This document shows, in pieces, positions 54,923 to 64,000 of a stretch of DNA of 64,000 nt. The stretch is from Ignavibacteriota bacterium. GTDB taxonomy: Bacteria; Bacteroidota; Ignavibacteria; Ignavibacteriales; Ignavibacteriaceae. The DNA lies in contig CP053447.1 in NCBI GenBank assembly GCA_013285425.1, positions 1,866,001 to 1,930,000 on the forward strand, in the 5' to 3' direction. How positions within the stretch are numbered: position 1 is the stretch's first letter; each line of letters opens with the position of its first letter. Made by a program: the position numbers and the translations under genes. The notes under the pieces were generated by a model that was not told where the DNA came from, ran no database searches, and saw nothing but the letters and a program-made list of their open reading frames with translations.

Positions 54923-55039
54923 TTGTATAATATTTTCAGTTAAAAATTCTTCTCAGCAGTTGTATTGAGAAAAGCTATTAACTAATCAACTAAAAAATTA
55001 ATAAGACAATCTTATCAGATTATACCGCGATATTTTTAT

Positions 55040-55705
55040 TTAGCTGCTGTGTTTTATTAAATCAGATATTTTATCCGAATTGTAAATAATTATCTTTTCT
55101 GATGAAGCTGAATTTGCAGTTTCAATCATTGCTGCTGCTACGACTGATGCTTTTATTGGTTTATATTTTTTTAATACCGGGATAACAGTGGTAACTATTT
55201 CTGCTGCTTTAATTCCGATTGTCTCTCCAAATCTTTTTTCACTTCTTAATCCGACTAATACAGATGGTCTGAAAATCCTAACTCTTTCAAAATCAAATTG
55301 CTGAACTTTTTCATCAAGGCTGCCTTTTAATCGCAGATAAAAATTACCTGATTTATAATTTGCACCAAGTGATGAAACCAGAAAAAATGATTTAACTCCG
55401 TTTTCAAGTGCGGCTTTGGCAGTTTCAAATTGATATGTAAAGTCTATTTTATATTGTGCTTCTTTACTTCCAGCTTTTTTTATAGTTGTTCCAAGTGCGG
55501 AGAATAGTTCATCACCGGATATTTTTACTTTCCAGTCTTTCAATAAATCAAAGTTCACAATATTCTCTTCAAGTTTTGTATGCTTTATTCCCAGGCGATT
55601 GCGAACAAATACTTTAACTTTTTCATATCGCTCATCATCAAGAAGCTGCAGTGTAATAAAACTTCCGACCAAACCTGTTGCACCGGTTACAATTGCGGTT
55701 TTCAT
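55040..55705 (-). CDS. NAD(P)-binding Rossmann-fold protein (atypical SDR, HTATIP2-like)
   Basis: 221 aa. N-terminal dinucleotide motif TGATGLVGSFITLQLL (8-23), then FSALGTTIKKAGS, KIDFTYQFETAKAALENGV, FFLVSSLGANYKS and RIFRPSVLVGLRSE. The pattern fits the small atypical short-chain dehydrogenases near human HTATIP2/TIP30 (bacterial YbjT/YwnB relatives). There is no classical YxxxK triad. Role unknown; it follows GH20 with about 100 bp between. Confidence 0.82.
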   Translation of the reverse strand: MKTAIVTGATGLVGSFITLQLLDDERYEKVKVFVRNRLGIKHTKLEENIVNFDLLKDWKVKISGDELFSALGTTIKKAGSKEAQYKIDFTYQFETAKAALENGVKSFFLVSSLGANYKSGNFYLRLKGSLDEKVQQFDFERVRIFRPSVLVGLRSEKRFGETIGIKAAEIVTTVIPVLKKYKPIKASVVAAAMIETANSASSEKIIIYNSDKISDLIKHSS

Positions 55706-55803
55706 TTCCCATAATCTTTTATAAAATTTTCAATTACCGGTAACAGCTAAGAAACCAGCAGTAATTAAAGTTCAATTATTTTTTTATTAAAGCAGCAAGT
55801 AAG

Positions 55804-58086
55804 CTACTCAACTATTATCTCATCAATCATTAACCAGGGTTTTCCATGTGCAACCGGATGCCATTTTGGTAATTGTTCATAATTCTTTGCAAAGATTTTA
55901 ATATATCTTGCATAAGTATCATTTAACTGAACACTAAAATCTTTTTGAATCCAATCCGGATTTTTTAATGTAGAAGGGATTTCTACCTTCCCGGCATTCT
56001 TATATTCATATCCATCAACTGAAGTATAGAACTCAACATACAAAGGAAATACTACCAATGAAGAAGAGGCTTGAAATATTCCAAGCGATATTTGATTAAA
56101 AGTGAACGGCTTTTCTAAATCAACTATTGCTTCAAAATCAGTTCCATAATAACCCTGCCAGGTATTATCGCCGCCTCTAAAACTATCTGAACCTCTGATA
56201 CCATCTGTTAAAGCTTCGATTCCGCCTGCAGAATATTTTTCGCTGTAAGGATAAGAAAGTTTAACAGGTTTTCTGTTGGCTTTATTAAAAGAAATCCCAA
56301 AAGCATAAGTTTTACCAACCTTCTTTTCACCTTTTTGTAAAAAGATATTTACCAGATTTGATCTATCTATTTCAAATTGATATTCGTTATCCGAAATTTT
56401 ATTTATCATTAGTTCGCTGACGAATGAACCGATTTTAAGGTCAATATCTTTTTGTAATTGAGTTACTTTAATATCATAAACTTTTTTTGAAGGATTAAAA
56501 GTTTTAGTAATATCAAAGGGCTTTGCTTCCAAACCGTAGTTAACACCAAGTAAGTCTAATCTTTTATAATGATTCTGGACTCTTTGTCTGAAGGATTCAA
56601 AATCTCTTTCCTGCGGATAGTTCCATATTATCTCGCTAAGAGCTAACATTCTCGGAAATAACCGGTCATCAACTAATTCCTGTGGTGCATATTCTGTCCA
56701 CATCAATCCTTCGCTGCCAAGAACATGTTTCCGCTCATCAAAACTCAATTCAGGCGGAACCGGATCAAAAGAATACGCCTTTTGTAAATCAGTAGTTTCA
56801 ACCGGATAATCAAAATAACAGTGTGTTGTTGGCGAAACAATTACATCGTGTCCCATCTTAGCGGCTTCAATTGCGCCTTTAAGACCGCGCCAGGATTGAA
56901 CAGTTGCTGCCGGTGCAAGCCCTCCTTCCAATATTTCATCCCATCCAACAATCTTTTTCCCTTTTGAGTTGATAAACTTTTCCATACGCTTTACAAAATA
57001 ACTTTGTAATTCATTTTCATCTTTTAAGTTTTCATCCTTAATTCTTTGCTGACATTTCGGACAGTTTTGCCATCTTGTTTTCGGTGCTTCATCACCGCCA
57101 ACATGAATATATTTACCGGGAAATAATTCAACTACTTCACTTATCACATCTTCCAAAAACTGAAATGTTTTTTCATTACCGGCACAATAAATATCAGGAT
57201 AAATTCCCCAAAGAGTTCCGACATCAAATGGTCCGCCTGTGCAGGAAATTTCCGGATAGCAGGACAGTGCGGCAAGTGAATGTCCGGGCATTTCGATTTC
57301 AGGAACAACATTTATAAATCTGCTGGCAGCATATTCAACAATTTCTTTTATATCTGCCTGTGTATAGTAACCGCCGTAAACAGTACCATCTTCATAACTT
57401 CGGTAAGCACCTTTCTTTGTTAACTCAGGATATTTTTTAATTTCAATCCTCCATGCCTGATCTTCTGTAAGATGCCAGTGTAAAGTGTTAAACTTATGAT
57501 AAGCCAGAAGGTCTATATATCTTTTTATAAAATCTTTCTCCATAAAATGTCTGCAGCAATCAAGATTTAATCCGCGCCATTCAAATTCCGGTTTATCAAA
57601 AACTACCACTGCTGGTAAATTCCACTCAATACCTTCTACTCTTACTGGTGAGTTTATATAAGGATCAAAAAGCTGTCGTAATGTTTGAACGCCATAAAAC
57701 AATCCGTTCAGCTCGTTTGCTTCAATCAGAACATTAAATGGATTTATTACAAGTGTATATCCTTCTTTACCATATTCATTCGTTTTACTTTTTAATGAAA
57801 GTATGATTGAATTTGCTTCCATCATACCATTCCAGATTTCAGGTTTTATATTAAATCCGGTAACCGGATTGATAACCTCTGCCAAATAATCAGCAACTCT
57901 TTTTGAATATTGATCAAAACAAATTTTTGTTTTACTACTCAGAGTAAATGAGCCTTCATTAATTACAATACTTTTGGGATTTGGAATCAGATTTATATTG
58001 TTGTCTGTCATCTGTGAAAATGTCCAATGATTTACTCCCGATACAAATACTGCCAATACAGTTATAAATAAAATTTTCATATTCAC
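55804..58086 (-). CDS. Beta-N-acetylhexosaminidase, glycoside hydrolase family 20
   Basis: 760 aa (758 from the second Met) with a signal peptide (to about residue 25). GH20b domain (about 30-165), GH20 barrel (WRGLNLDCCRHFMEKDFIKR onward) with the catalytic Asp-Glu pair in IHVGGDEAPKTRW and WHLTEDQAWRIE, then a C-terminal F5/8-type carbohydrate-binding-like part (GGIEALTDGIRGSDSFRGGD; YVEFYTSVDGYEY). It removes terminal GlcNAc/GalNAc from chitin oligomers or glycoproteins. No T9SS tail, so probably periplasmic. It follows the aldo/keto reductase gene by 2 bp and forms an operon with it. Confidence 0.92.
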   Translation of the reverse strand: MNMKILFITVLAVFVSGVNHWTFSQMTDNNINLIPNPKSIVINEGSFTLSSKTKICFDQYSKRVADYLAEVINPVTGFNIKPEIWNGMMEANSIILSLKSKTNEYGKEGYTLVINPFNVLIEANELNGLFYGVQTLRQLFDPYINSPVRVEGIEWNLPAVVVFDKPEFEWRGLNLDCCRHFMEKDFIKRYIDLLAYHKFNTLHWHLTEDQAWRIEIKKYPELTKKGAYRSYEDGTVYGGYYTQADIKEIVEYAASRFINVVPEIEMPGHSLAALSCYPEISCTGGPFDVGTLWGIYPDIYCAGNEKTFQFLEDVISEVVELFPGKYIHVGGDEAPKTRWQNCPKCQQRIKDENLKDENELQSYFVKRMEKFINSKGKKIVGWDEILEGGLAPAATVQSWRGLKGAIEAAKMGHDVIVSPTTHCYFDYPVETTDLQKAYSFDPVPPELSFDERKHVLGSEGLMWTEYAPQELVDDRLFPRMLALSEIIWNYPQERDFESFRQRVQNHYKRLDLLGVNYGLEAKPFDITKTFNPSKKVYDIKVTQLQKDIDLKIGSFVSELMINKISDNEYQFEIDRSNLVNIFLQKGEKKVGKTYAFGISFNKANRKPVKLSYPYSEKYSAGGIEALTDGIRGSDSFRGGDNTWQGYYGTDFEAIVDLEKPFTFNQISLGIFQASSSLVVFPLYVEFYTSVDGYEYKNAGKVEIPSTLKNPDWIQKDFSVQLNDTYARYIKIFAKNYEQLPKWHPVAHGKPWLMIDEIIVE

Positions 58087-58088
58087 AC

Positions 58089-59078
58089 CTATAATTTGTT
58101 TTGTAAATAGTCTGCAAATAATTGTTTAATAAATTCAAACTCTTCTAAAGTTAACGGATTATCCATACCGCTTAAATTTGATTTAACCTGATCAAGATTT
58201 CTGAAACCCGGAATTACAGCACCTGCTTGTTTATAAAATAATATGTACTGCAAAGCAGCTCTTGATAACTCCTGATTTGATGGTCCAAATTTTATTTTCA
58301 GCTGTTCAATTTTAGGTTCCAGTCTTGCAAGATTTTCTGAATAAAAGATTTTCTTTTTCGCTCTATGATCACCTTCTTCAAATTGAGGCGGATTTCGATG
58401 ATGATATTTACCGAGCAGCAACCCTTGTGCAATCGGTCCAAAAGCAATAAAGGAAATATTGTGTTTATCAAGCAGTTTTCTTGTGGGTGATTCATCTGCT
58501 AAGAATCTATCATCAAGTGCACTGGCAAAACTTTGAATAACATCCGGTTTTACCTTCGGGATCAGTTTTACAAATTCTTCATGTTTGTATGCAGATTGTC
58601 CAATCAGTCTTATTTTCCCCTCTTCACGCAGCCTGTACATAACTTCTACAGCATCATTAAGATACATATCGTTTTCACCAAAATTACCGTGATGAAAATA
58701 ATAAATATCAATGTACTCTCTTTTAAGATTTATTAAAGACTGTTCACATTGATGGCGAATGTGTCCGGGTTCATAGGAGTGTTCTGCTGTTCCGGGAAAC
58801 CATCCGACTTTAGTTGCAATAATAAAATTGTTTGATCGTTTTCCAAGTATCCGGGCAAGCATACGTTCTGCTCTGCCGTTACCATAGACATCTGCATTAT
58901 CGAAATGATTTACACCGTTATCAATCGCATAATTTATCGCTTCAGATATTTCTTTTTCTTCAACATTAGCCCAGCCATTCGGAACTCCATCTACCCAGTT
59001 TAATCCGCCCATTGTCCAGCAGCCAAGACTGATTTCAGAAATACTTACATCTGAATTGCCAAGTTTTCTGTATTTAAT
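58089..59078 (-). CDS. Aldo/keto reductase, apparent ATT start
   Basis: 329 aa. The first ATG in frame (59012) would lack the first 22 residues, yet the normal AKR N-terminus is encoded upstream: (I)KYRKLGNSDVSISEISLGCW from ATT 59078. That ATT sits 6 nt behind a perfect AAGGAG (complement 59090-59085), so ATT is probably the initiator. Further marks: the tetrad Asp/Tyr (HFDNADVYGNGRAERML), Lys (FIIATKVGWFPG), His (YYFHHGN) and the NADPH part (AGAVIPGFRNLDQV). It reduces aldehydes or ketones of unknown nature, perhaps sugars given GH20 next to it. Confidence 0.85.
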   Translation of the reverse strand: MKYRKLGNSDVSISEISLGCWTMGGLNWVDGVPNGWANVEEKEISEAINYAIDNGVNHFDNADVYGNGRAERMLARILGKRSNNFIIATKVGWFPGTAEHSYEPGHIRHQCEQSLINLKREYIDIYYFHHGNFGENDMYLNDAVEVMYRLREEGKIRLIGQSAYKHEEFVKLIPKVKPDVIQSFASALDDRFLADESPTRKLLDKHNISFIAFGPIAQGLLLGKYHHRNPPQFEEGDHRAKKKIFYSENLARLEPKIEQLKIKFGPSNQELSRAALQYILFYKQAGAVIPGFRNLDQVKSNLSGMDNPLTLEEFEFIKQLFADYLQNKL

Positions 59079-59084
59079 ACTTTT

Positions 59085-59090
59085 CTCCTT
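59085..59090 (-). promoter_or_regulatory. Shine-Dalgarno site deciding an ATT start
   Basis: AAGGAG on the minus strand, with 6 nt to ATT 59078 and 72 nt to the first in-frame ATG. It is the best site in the region and fixes the start of the aldo/keto reductase. Confidence 0.7.
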
Positions 59091-59191
59091 TCTTATTTAA
59101 ATCAAAGATAAAAAAGAATAACTGCAATGTAAACGATATTACCAAACAGATTTTTGCAGTTTGGAAATTATCCATCTGTGTAATGAAAAAT

Positions 59192-60883
59192 CTATCTGAG
59201 CAATAACATTTTTTTTGATTCGGCAAATGTACCTGCACGCAATTGGTAAATATAAATTCCCGTTGAAAGATTATTAGCTCTTGATTCTGAATTAAATTCA
59301 ATTGTGTATTTACCGGCAGGTTTTTCTTCATTAACCAGAACAGCTATTTCGTTTCCTAAAACATCGAAAACTTTCAGTGAAACAAATTGCCTGCTGTTAA
59401 TTGTATATCGTATTTGTGTTGCAGGGTTAAATGGATTAGGATAGTTTTGAGATAAAATAAAACTGTTGAGAAGTTCTGTTTCACTTTCAATGGAAACCGG
59501 ATTTGATTTATTCAGGAAAACATAATTCCCGATATTCTGATCCCAGTTTGTTACTCCTATATCTATATCTTTTGAATAAACATACTCAATTATAATTTCT
59601 GCTGCTGAATCCGGCTTAGCTGCCAAACTGATCCAGCCATTTTCAAGATTATAACAGTACTCATTTAACTGTAAAGTGTCTCCTGCAACAATTATTCTGT
59701 TGATCTTTTGTATATGATTCTGGGGCAGATAAAATAATTTATTCGGACCCACATCATACATAACTTCTGAAATCAACGCATCATTATCAACATCACCACA
59801 TACTATTACTTCAACAACACTCGAGCTTGTACTAACATAATCAGGAGTTGAACTGAAATTTCCATCATCATTTAAATAAATTCTGACCGGCTCCCACCAG
59901 CCGCCAGTAATTAGATCCAGATCATCATCATTATCAATATCAACAAGATTTATCCCTGAACCCATTCCTGAAAAAGATGAAGACCAAAAAGGAGTCGTTT
60001 CCAAAGTACCGTTATTATTAAGATATATTTTAAATCTGCCTGTCCCGCCAAGCTGATTGTTATCTGAAATTGCCAGATCAAGAAAACCATCATTATTAAC
60101 ATCACCTGCAAATAAAGAATTTGCGTATTTACTTGCATCGGCAGATTGCCAGGTTGGAGTAACGCTTATTGAATCACCATAATTTTCAAAAATATAATTC
60201 GGATTACTTTCTCCTGCACATACTAAATCAAGGTCTCCATCATTATCAAAATCAGCCCAGCATACATCATAGCTGTAAAAAGAAATCTGACTCTTCCATG
60301 AAGGAATTGATTCCAGATTTCCATTTTCATTATAAAAAATCCTTAACTGAGCAGGATTGACATAATAAGCTTCACCAGCAGCAACAGCAAGGTCGAGATC
60401 ACCGTCACCATCAGCATCACCAAATGCACAACTGAAAGTATAAAATAATTCAGCTGATACCCAATCCGGATTTGAAGAAAGCGTTCCGTTATTATTCAAA
60501 AATAATTTAACTTTTCCGGGAGTTGAAAAGCCGCCTTTTCCTATATAAACCGAGACAGCTACATCAGCCCATCCATCTCCGTTTACATCACCAACCGCTA
60601 AGTGACCATGATAATCTGAATCAACTGACTGCCAATATGGTACTGAAGGAAATTTTCCTGTTCCATCATTATAATAAACAACAAGTGTTTGGATAGAAAT
60701 ATCGTTACCGTTTGCAACAACAAAATCCAGCCAGCCATCATTATTAATATCTGCAAATGCTCCTCCTGTAGCTACATTTGAGATATCAGCAGATATCCAA
60801 TCCGGACTTTGATTAAAAGGTACCTGGGAATTAATATTAACAAATGAAAAAGAAAGAAAAAGGAGGAGAAAAAAAATTTTCAT
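59192..60883 (-). CDS. FG-GAP/VCBS repeat protein, T9SS-secreted
   Basis: 563 aa with a signal peptide (to about residue 19). About six to seven FG-GAP/VCBS blades with Ca-binding DxNxDGxxD loops: FADINNDGWLDFVVANG, VGDVNGDGWADVAVSV, GDADGDGDLDLAVAAG, ADFDNDGDLDLVCAG, GDVNNDGFLDLAISD, LVDIDNDDDLDLITGG, which form an integrin-like propeller. A C-terminal type IX sorting domain (NYPNPFNPATQIRYTINS...; ending SKKMLLLR) sends it to the surface. It probably binds glycans or proteins; no catalytic domain. A similar tail on its neighbour suggests common export. Confidence 0.88.
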   Translation of the reverse strand: MKIFFLLLFLSFSFVNINSQVPFNQSPDWISADISNVATGGAFADINNDGWLDFVVANGNDISIQTLVVYYNDGTGKFPSVPYWQSVDSDYHGHLAVGDVNGDGWADVAVSVYIGKGGFSTPGKVKLFLNNNGTLSSNPDWVSAELFYTFSCAFGDADGDGDLDLAVAAGEAYYVNPAQLRIFYNENGNLESIPSWKSQISFYSYDVCWADFDNDGDLDLVCAGESNPNYIFENYGDSISVTPTWQSADASKYANSLFAGDVNNDGFLDLAISDNNQLGGTGRFKIYLNNNGTLETTPFWSSSFSGMGSGINLVDIDNDDDLDLITGGWWEPVRIYLNDDGNFSSTPDYVSTSSSVVEVIVCGDVDNDALISEVMYDVGPNKLFYLPQNHIQKINRIIVAGDTLQLNEYCYNLENGWISLAAKPDSAAEIIIEYVYSKDIDIGVTNWDQNIGNYVFLNKSNPVSIESETELLNSFILSQNYPNPFNPATQIRYTINSRQFVSLKVFDVLGNEIAVLVNEEKPAGKYTIEFNSESRANNLSTGIYIYQLRAGTFAESKKMLLLR

Positions 60884-60974
60884 TTCTAAAACTCATTTTA
60901 GTTTATTATGAAAAATTTATTTAACTGATGTTAAATTAAGCATTTCTCTTAATTAATCTCATTTATAATAAAAA

Positions 60975-60995
60975 AACCCCTCAATCAGAGGGGTT
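60975..60995 (-). terminator. Rho-independent terminator behind the secreted protease gene
   Basis: On the minus strand AACCCCTC (60995-60988 side) pairs with GAGGGGTT (60982-60975 side), 8 bp with loop of 5, followed by a T run (plus-strand A's at 60969-60976). It ends the 61013-63448 transcript 18 bp after the stop. Confidence 0.85.
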
Positions 60996-61012
60996 AATCG
61001 GTTACTAAAAGA

Positions 61013-63448
61013 TCACTTGATTACTATCATCTTTTTCACATCAGTAAATTTATTTGTTTCCATTCTGTAAAAATATATTCCTGATGGTATAGAGCTTGCA
61101 TCAAATACCACTTCGTGATATCCTTCTTTCATTGTGCCGTTTACAATTTCAGCTACCCGCTCTCCAAGAGTATTAAAAACACTTAATACTACTTTCGTTT
61201 CTGAAGGAAGAGAGAATTTTATATTTGTACTTGGATTAAAGGGATTTGGATAATTCTGTTCAAGTGAATACTGCAACGGAACTGTTACCTCTGCGTTTAC
61301 TTCCTGTGAATATTTAACTGCTCCATCAAAGTCTATCTGCTTTAATCTATAAATATATTTCCCGGAATTAAGTTTTGAATCCGTATAAGAATAAGATTTC
61401 ATTTCTATTGTTGTTCCAAATCCCGGAACAAACCCAATTTTAATCCACTCTGAGCTTTGAGTTCCGTTTTCAAAACTCTTTCTTTCAATCTCAAAACCCT
61501 GATTGTTTATTTCGGTTGCTGTAATCCAGTTTAGCTGAACTTCATTAGCGAGTTTTGTTGCTGTAAAAGATGTCAACTCTACGGGAATGATCTGACCAAT
61601 ACATAAATCATCCCAATATATATAATCGATATTAAATGAATTACCCTCGAACCAAATCTGTAATTTAGCACTATCGGAACCCGAAGCAGGAGTTGTAAAA
61701 GTTCCTGTAATCTGAGTAGGACCTACATTAGCTGTCGGATTAACAACCTGATGTAATATCTGCTCTGTAACACCGCCATCATAAGTAACGCTTACTGTTG
61801 CTGTACCGCTTGGGTCAGCATACCAGTCAAGGAAAAATCTAAATGAAAAGGATGTTTCATAGTTATTTATCAAAGGCAAAACACCTGATCTAATTACTGA
61901 CTTACCGTTAAATGAAGGCGACCAGCCCATTCTTAATTCAGGAGCTGTTCCTCCAGCACTCGCAGAGTTACTTACAGTCCAATTTGTCATACCTAATGGT
62001 CCTACTGCAGTCCAGTTGCTTATATTATTAAACGGCTCACAATTCTCAACTAAATTGGGGTCTTGAACAGATGTAAAACTCCATAAAGATCCGTTTGTAT
62101 TACAGGTATCACCAATCTCTACTACTCTCCAATAATAGGTTGTTCCATAAACAAACGTAACACCAGTTATAGTCCAGCTATTTGCTAATGTTCCGCTTTG
62201 GACAAGTGTAAGAGCATTTGGATCAGTTCCGAAATAAAGTTCATTTGAAACCGCACCGGTACCGTTTGTCCAGCTTAATTCATTTAGAGTAAGCGCAACA
62301 TTAGTTTGACCATTTGAAGGATTTGGATTTGAAGGAGGTTCTACCGGGCATCCGCCGGCGCCTTCATCAGCAGCCGCCCAGAACGCAGTATGAAATGTAC
62401 TTGTTCCATTATTATTACCGCCCGAAGTAGTACAACCTCCGTGTGTGTGAATACCTACAGCAACATTATTTAATGCATCAATTACAGGGCTTCCGGAATT
62501 TCCTCCTTCTGTATCTGTTACATATCTCATTGTTGTGCCGCTTGAACCTGCATTCGGTCCTACATGTGTCTGCTGAACCTGATTATAGTTTTGATTATCA
62601 TAATCCACTCCATAGCCCGTAATTCTAATAGAATCAGGACTATAACTCTGAACCAATGGCCAATAAGCACCTTGAGCTTGCTTTGGCATTAAACCGGTAT
62701 TTGAATTAGGATAAACTTCAAATACTCCCCAATCGTTGCCTATCCCGCCATCCTGATAAACTTTTGTAGAAACATTAACCGAATACTGATCTTCAGGACC
62801 GGGATGCTGAAGTGTTCCGTTTGGTAAAGATAATGGAACATTGAACTCAACTACATTTGCACTACTTCCATCAAGGCAATGCCCGGCAGTTGCAAACTTA
62901 CCGTTAGGGATAATCCAGGCAGTGCAGCCAACATTTAATAGCCTTGCTGTTGCTGGCTGATTTGATAATACTCTGTCATCAGTTGGTCCGCATTGAGATT
63001 CTGTTACAACACCATTTGCCCATTTACCAACAATTACTTCATCAACATTTATTAAAATTTCTTTATCAAAGGGAGCGACAAAAAGTTCAAGTTTAACAGA
63101 ATTGCCGTTAAAGAATGCACTGTAATTATTCCATTGCTCTAGCGATGCTACATTCAGCTTTTGCCATTGATGGTCGAATAAAGAAGTAATAATCACATAA
63201 CTTTCTTTACCGAGATTGGTTTTGTCAAAATGTAATTGTATCCATGGAGCATCAGGTATTTCAATTACAGCAGAAAATGAAAGCTCAGGATTGGAACCGT
63301 AATTTTCATTACCATCTTTACTGCCGGAATTAAGTTTATATCCCTGAATATAATACTCAAGTGGAGCAGTTTGTCCTAAAGCATCCAACGGCAGAAATAA
63401 ATAAATTACCGTAAACAATATGAAGAGAGACTGTAAAAATGTTTTCAT
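61013..63448 (-). CDS. Trypsin-like serine protease with T9SS sorting domain
   Basis: 811 aa. Signal peptide (to about 25), an N-terminal beta domain (about 26-145), then a chymotrypsin-fold domain with catalytic His190 (ATAGHC), Asp239 (NDWGVF) and Ser318 (GGNSGSPV). After it come an FN3-like domain (PPSNPNPSNGQTNVALTLNE...; YYWRVVEI), a beta-sandwich with GTATVSVTYDGGV, an interdomain (VELTSFTATKLANEVQLNW) and the type IX tail (NYPNPFNPSTNIKFSLP; ending KKMIVIK). It is a surface or secreted endopeptidase. The S1 pocket preference cannot be read. Confidence 0.9.
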   Translation of the reverse strand: MKTFLQSLFILFTVIYLFLPLDALGQTAPLEYYIQGYKLNSGSKDGNENYGSNPELSFSAVIEIPDAPWIQLHFDKTNLGKESYVIITSLFDHQWQKLNVASLEQWNNYSAFFNGNSVKLELFVAPFDKEILINVDEVIVGKWANGVVTESQCGPTDDRVLSNQPATARLLNVGCTAWIIPNGKFATAGHCLDGSSANVVEFNVPLSLPNGTLQHPGPEDQYSVNVSTKVYQDGGIGNDWGVFEVYPNSNTGLMPKQAQGAYWPLVQSYSPDSIRITGYGVDYDNQNYNQVQQTHVGPNAGSSGTTMRYVTDTEGGNSGSPVIDALNNVAVGIHTHGGCTTSGGNNNGTSTFHTAFWAAADEGAGGCPVEPPSNPNPSNGQTNVALTLNELSWTNGTGAVSNELYFGTDPNALTLVQSGTLANSWTITGVTFVYGTTYYWRVVEIGDTCNTNGSLWSFTSVQDPNLVENCEPFNNISNWTAVGPLGMTNWTVSNSASAGGTAPELRMGWSPSFNGKSVIRSGVLPLINNYETSFSFRFFLDWYADPSGTATVSVTYDGGVTEQILHQVVNPTANVGPTQITGTFTTPASGSDSAKLQIWFEGNSFNIDYIYWDDLCIGQIIPVELTSFTATKLANEVQLNWITATEINNQGFEIERKSFENGTQSSEWIKIGFVPGFGTTIEMKSYSYTDSKLNSGKYIYRLKQIDFDGAVKYSQEVNAEVTVPLQYSLEQNYPNPFNPSTNIKFSLPSETKVVLSVFNTLGERVAEIVNGTMKEGYHEVVFDASSIPSGIYFYRMETNKFTDVKKMIVIK

Positions 63449-63802
63449 ATAATTTAATCCTTCAATTAGTTAGTAAATGAGATGTTGACTGAAAACAGCT
63501 GTTAATTATTTGTTCAAGTTAAAAAAAAATTTAATACTACCAAATTAGTTTTGCTAGGAACTGAAAAGATTTTTGATACCTGTATTTTTCAAAATTAAAA
63601 ACGCAGTTAAGTTTTATCAGGATTTTAATTTTTTAGGATTTTGATTTCCTTAAAGTTCTAATTCCCTGCCTGATTTCACTAATTTTTGCAATAGGCTGTT
63701 TAATTCTTTTTAATCCGGGTTAACATAAATTATTAAACAAAGTAACCGCAAAAACCATACTTTCTATTGGAACCGATATAAGTTGTGTTTTGAAAGGATT
63801 AG
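63449..63802. other. Gene-free stretch upstream of the protease gene
   Basis: 354 bp, AT-rich, with many in-frame stops on both strands. It should hold the promoter of the protease gene and the end of the YbaK-like transcript. I see no hairpin, repeat or RNA gene in it. Confidence 0.5.
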
Positions 63803-64000
63803 CTAAATTAAATCAGCATATCTCCCATTAGTAATCATTATAAGATCATCAGGTAAGATCAGCAATTGAGTACCCCTGACACCAGCACTAATATAAATCT
63901 GCTCAAACAACTGAGCTGTTTCATCAATAAAAGTCGGAAAATGTTTTTTCATCCCGATTGGAGAACATCCTCCCCTTACATATCCGGTCAAAGGAAAAAG
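63803..64000 (-). CDS. ybaK: Cys-tRNA(Pro)/aminoacyl-tRNA deacylase YbaK/EbsC family, C-terminal part
   Basis: The last 65 or so codons; the gene begins beyond the window. TGYVRGGCSPIGMKKHFPTFIDE is the diagnostic segment of the YbaK/EbsC family, followed by YISAGVRGTQLLILPDDL and ADLI at the end. YbaK hydrolyses Cys-tRNA(Pro) mischarged by ProRS. Full length would be about 155 aa. Confidence 0.88.
   Translation of the reverse strand, partial: LFPLTGYVRGGCSPIGMKKHFPTFIDETAQLFEQIYISAGVRGTQLLILPDDLIMITNGRYADLI

Noticed and set aside
1..64000. tRNA, rRNA or riboswitch genes
   Set aside because: Apart from the SRP RNA I found no cloverleaf, rRNA segment or known aptamer pattern by eye; a covariance-model scan would settle this.

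Overview
ORGANISM. The window is AT-rich with short intergenic gaps. Three secreted proteins end in a C-terminal sorting tail with an 'NFPNPFNP/NYPNPFNP' motif (9711-11150, 59192-60883, 61013-63448), and there is a TonB receptor/DUF4249 pair and several Bacteroidota-type RHS proteins. This points to a type IX secretion-capable member of the Bacteroidota/Chlorobi group, most like the Ignavibacteria. The assignment is inferred from these traits; no 16S rRNA is present.

LAYOUT. 1-4723: end of an unknown gene, the SRP RNA gene (minus strand), and an orphan DNA methyltransferase directly behind a hybrid histidine kinase. 4911-18334: a citrate-metabolism region on the plus strand: an isocitrate-type dehydrogenase, an HD protein, an aconitase of the fungal LYS4 (homoaconitase) type, a MmgE/PrpD dehydratase, a CitD-CitE fusion, citrate lyase alpha (CitF) and a patatin. 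It is broken by a minus-strand block (GH5 mannanase-like enzyme and TolB-like lipoproteins) and by three small ORFs (two four-helix-bundle proteins and one GIY-YIG protein), each flanked by its own inverted repeat. 18371-22786: a MacA/MacB-like efflux operon. 22920-23097: a probable MITE. 23118-29065: an operon of TonB receptor, DUF4249 lipoprotein, PEGA/propeller lipoprotein and S28/S37-like peptidase.

29130-45026 is the most unusual part: about 16 kb on the minus strand made almost entirely of RHS C-terminal fragments alternating with small lipoprotein, membrane or cytosolic genes. I read it as an archive of displaced polymorphic-toxin tips with immunity genes. I number RHS fragments R1 to R10 and partner genes I0 to I9 in the direction of transcription (high to low coordinates). 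No full-length RHS gene is present, most fragments lack a credible start, and several are frameshifted, tipless or hit by an IS256-family element.

45152-64000: a ParDE-type toxin-antitoxin pair, acetyl-CoA synthetase, a frameshifted formiminotransferase-cyclodeaminase, an LtaS-like sulfatase-fold membrane enzyme, a quinone oxidoreductase, TypA/BipA, an NAD(P)-binding protein, GH20 hexosaminidase, an aldo/keto reductase that seems to start at ATT, two T9SS-secreted proteins (FG-GAP and trypsin-like), and the end of a YbaK/EbsC deacylase.

HOW GENES MAY WORK TOGETHER. The dehydrogenase, aconitase and citrate lyase could interconvert 2-oxoglutarate, isocitrate, citrate and acetate plus oxaloacetate, with acetyl-CoA synthetase (45749-47638) recovering the acetate. 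The secreted glycosidases, peptidases and TonB system fit a polymer-degrading lifestyle. The RHS archive fits competition with neighbouring cells.
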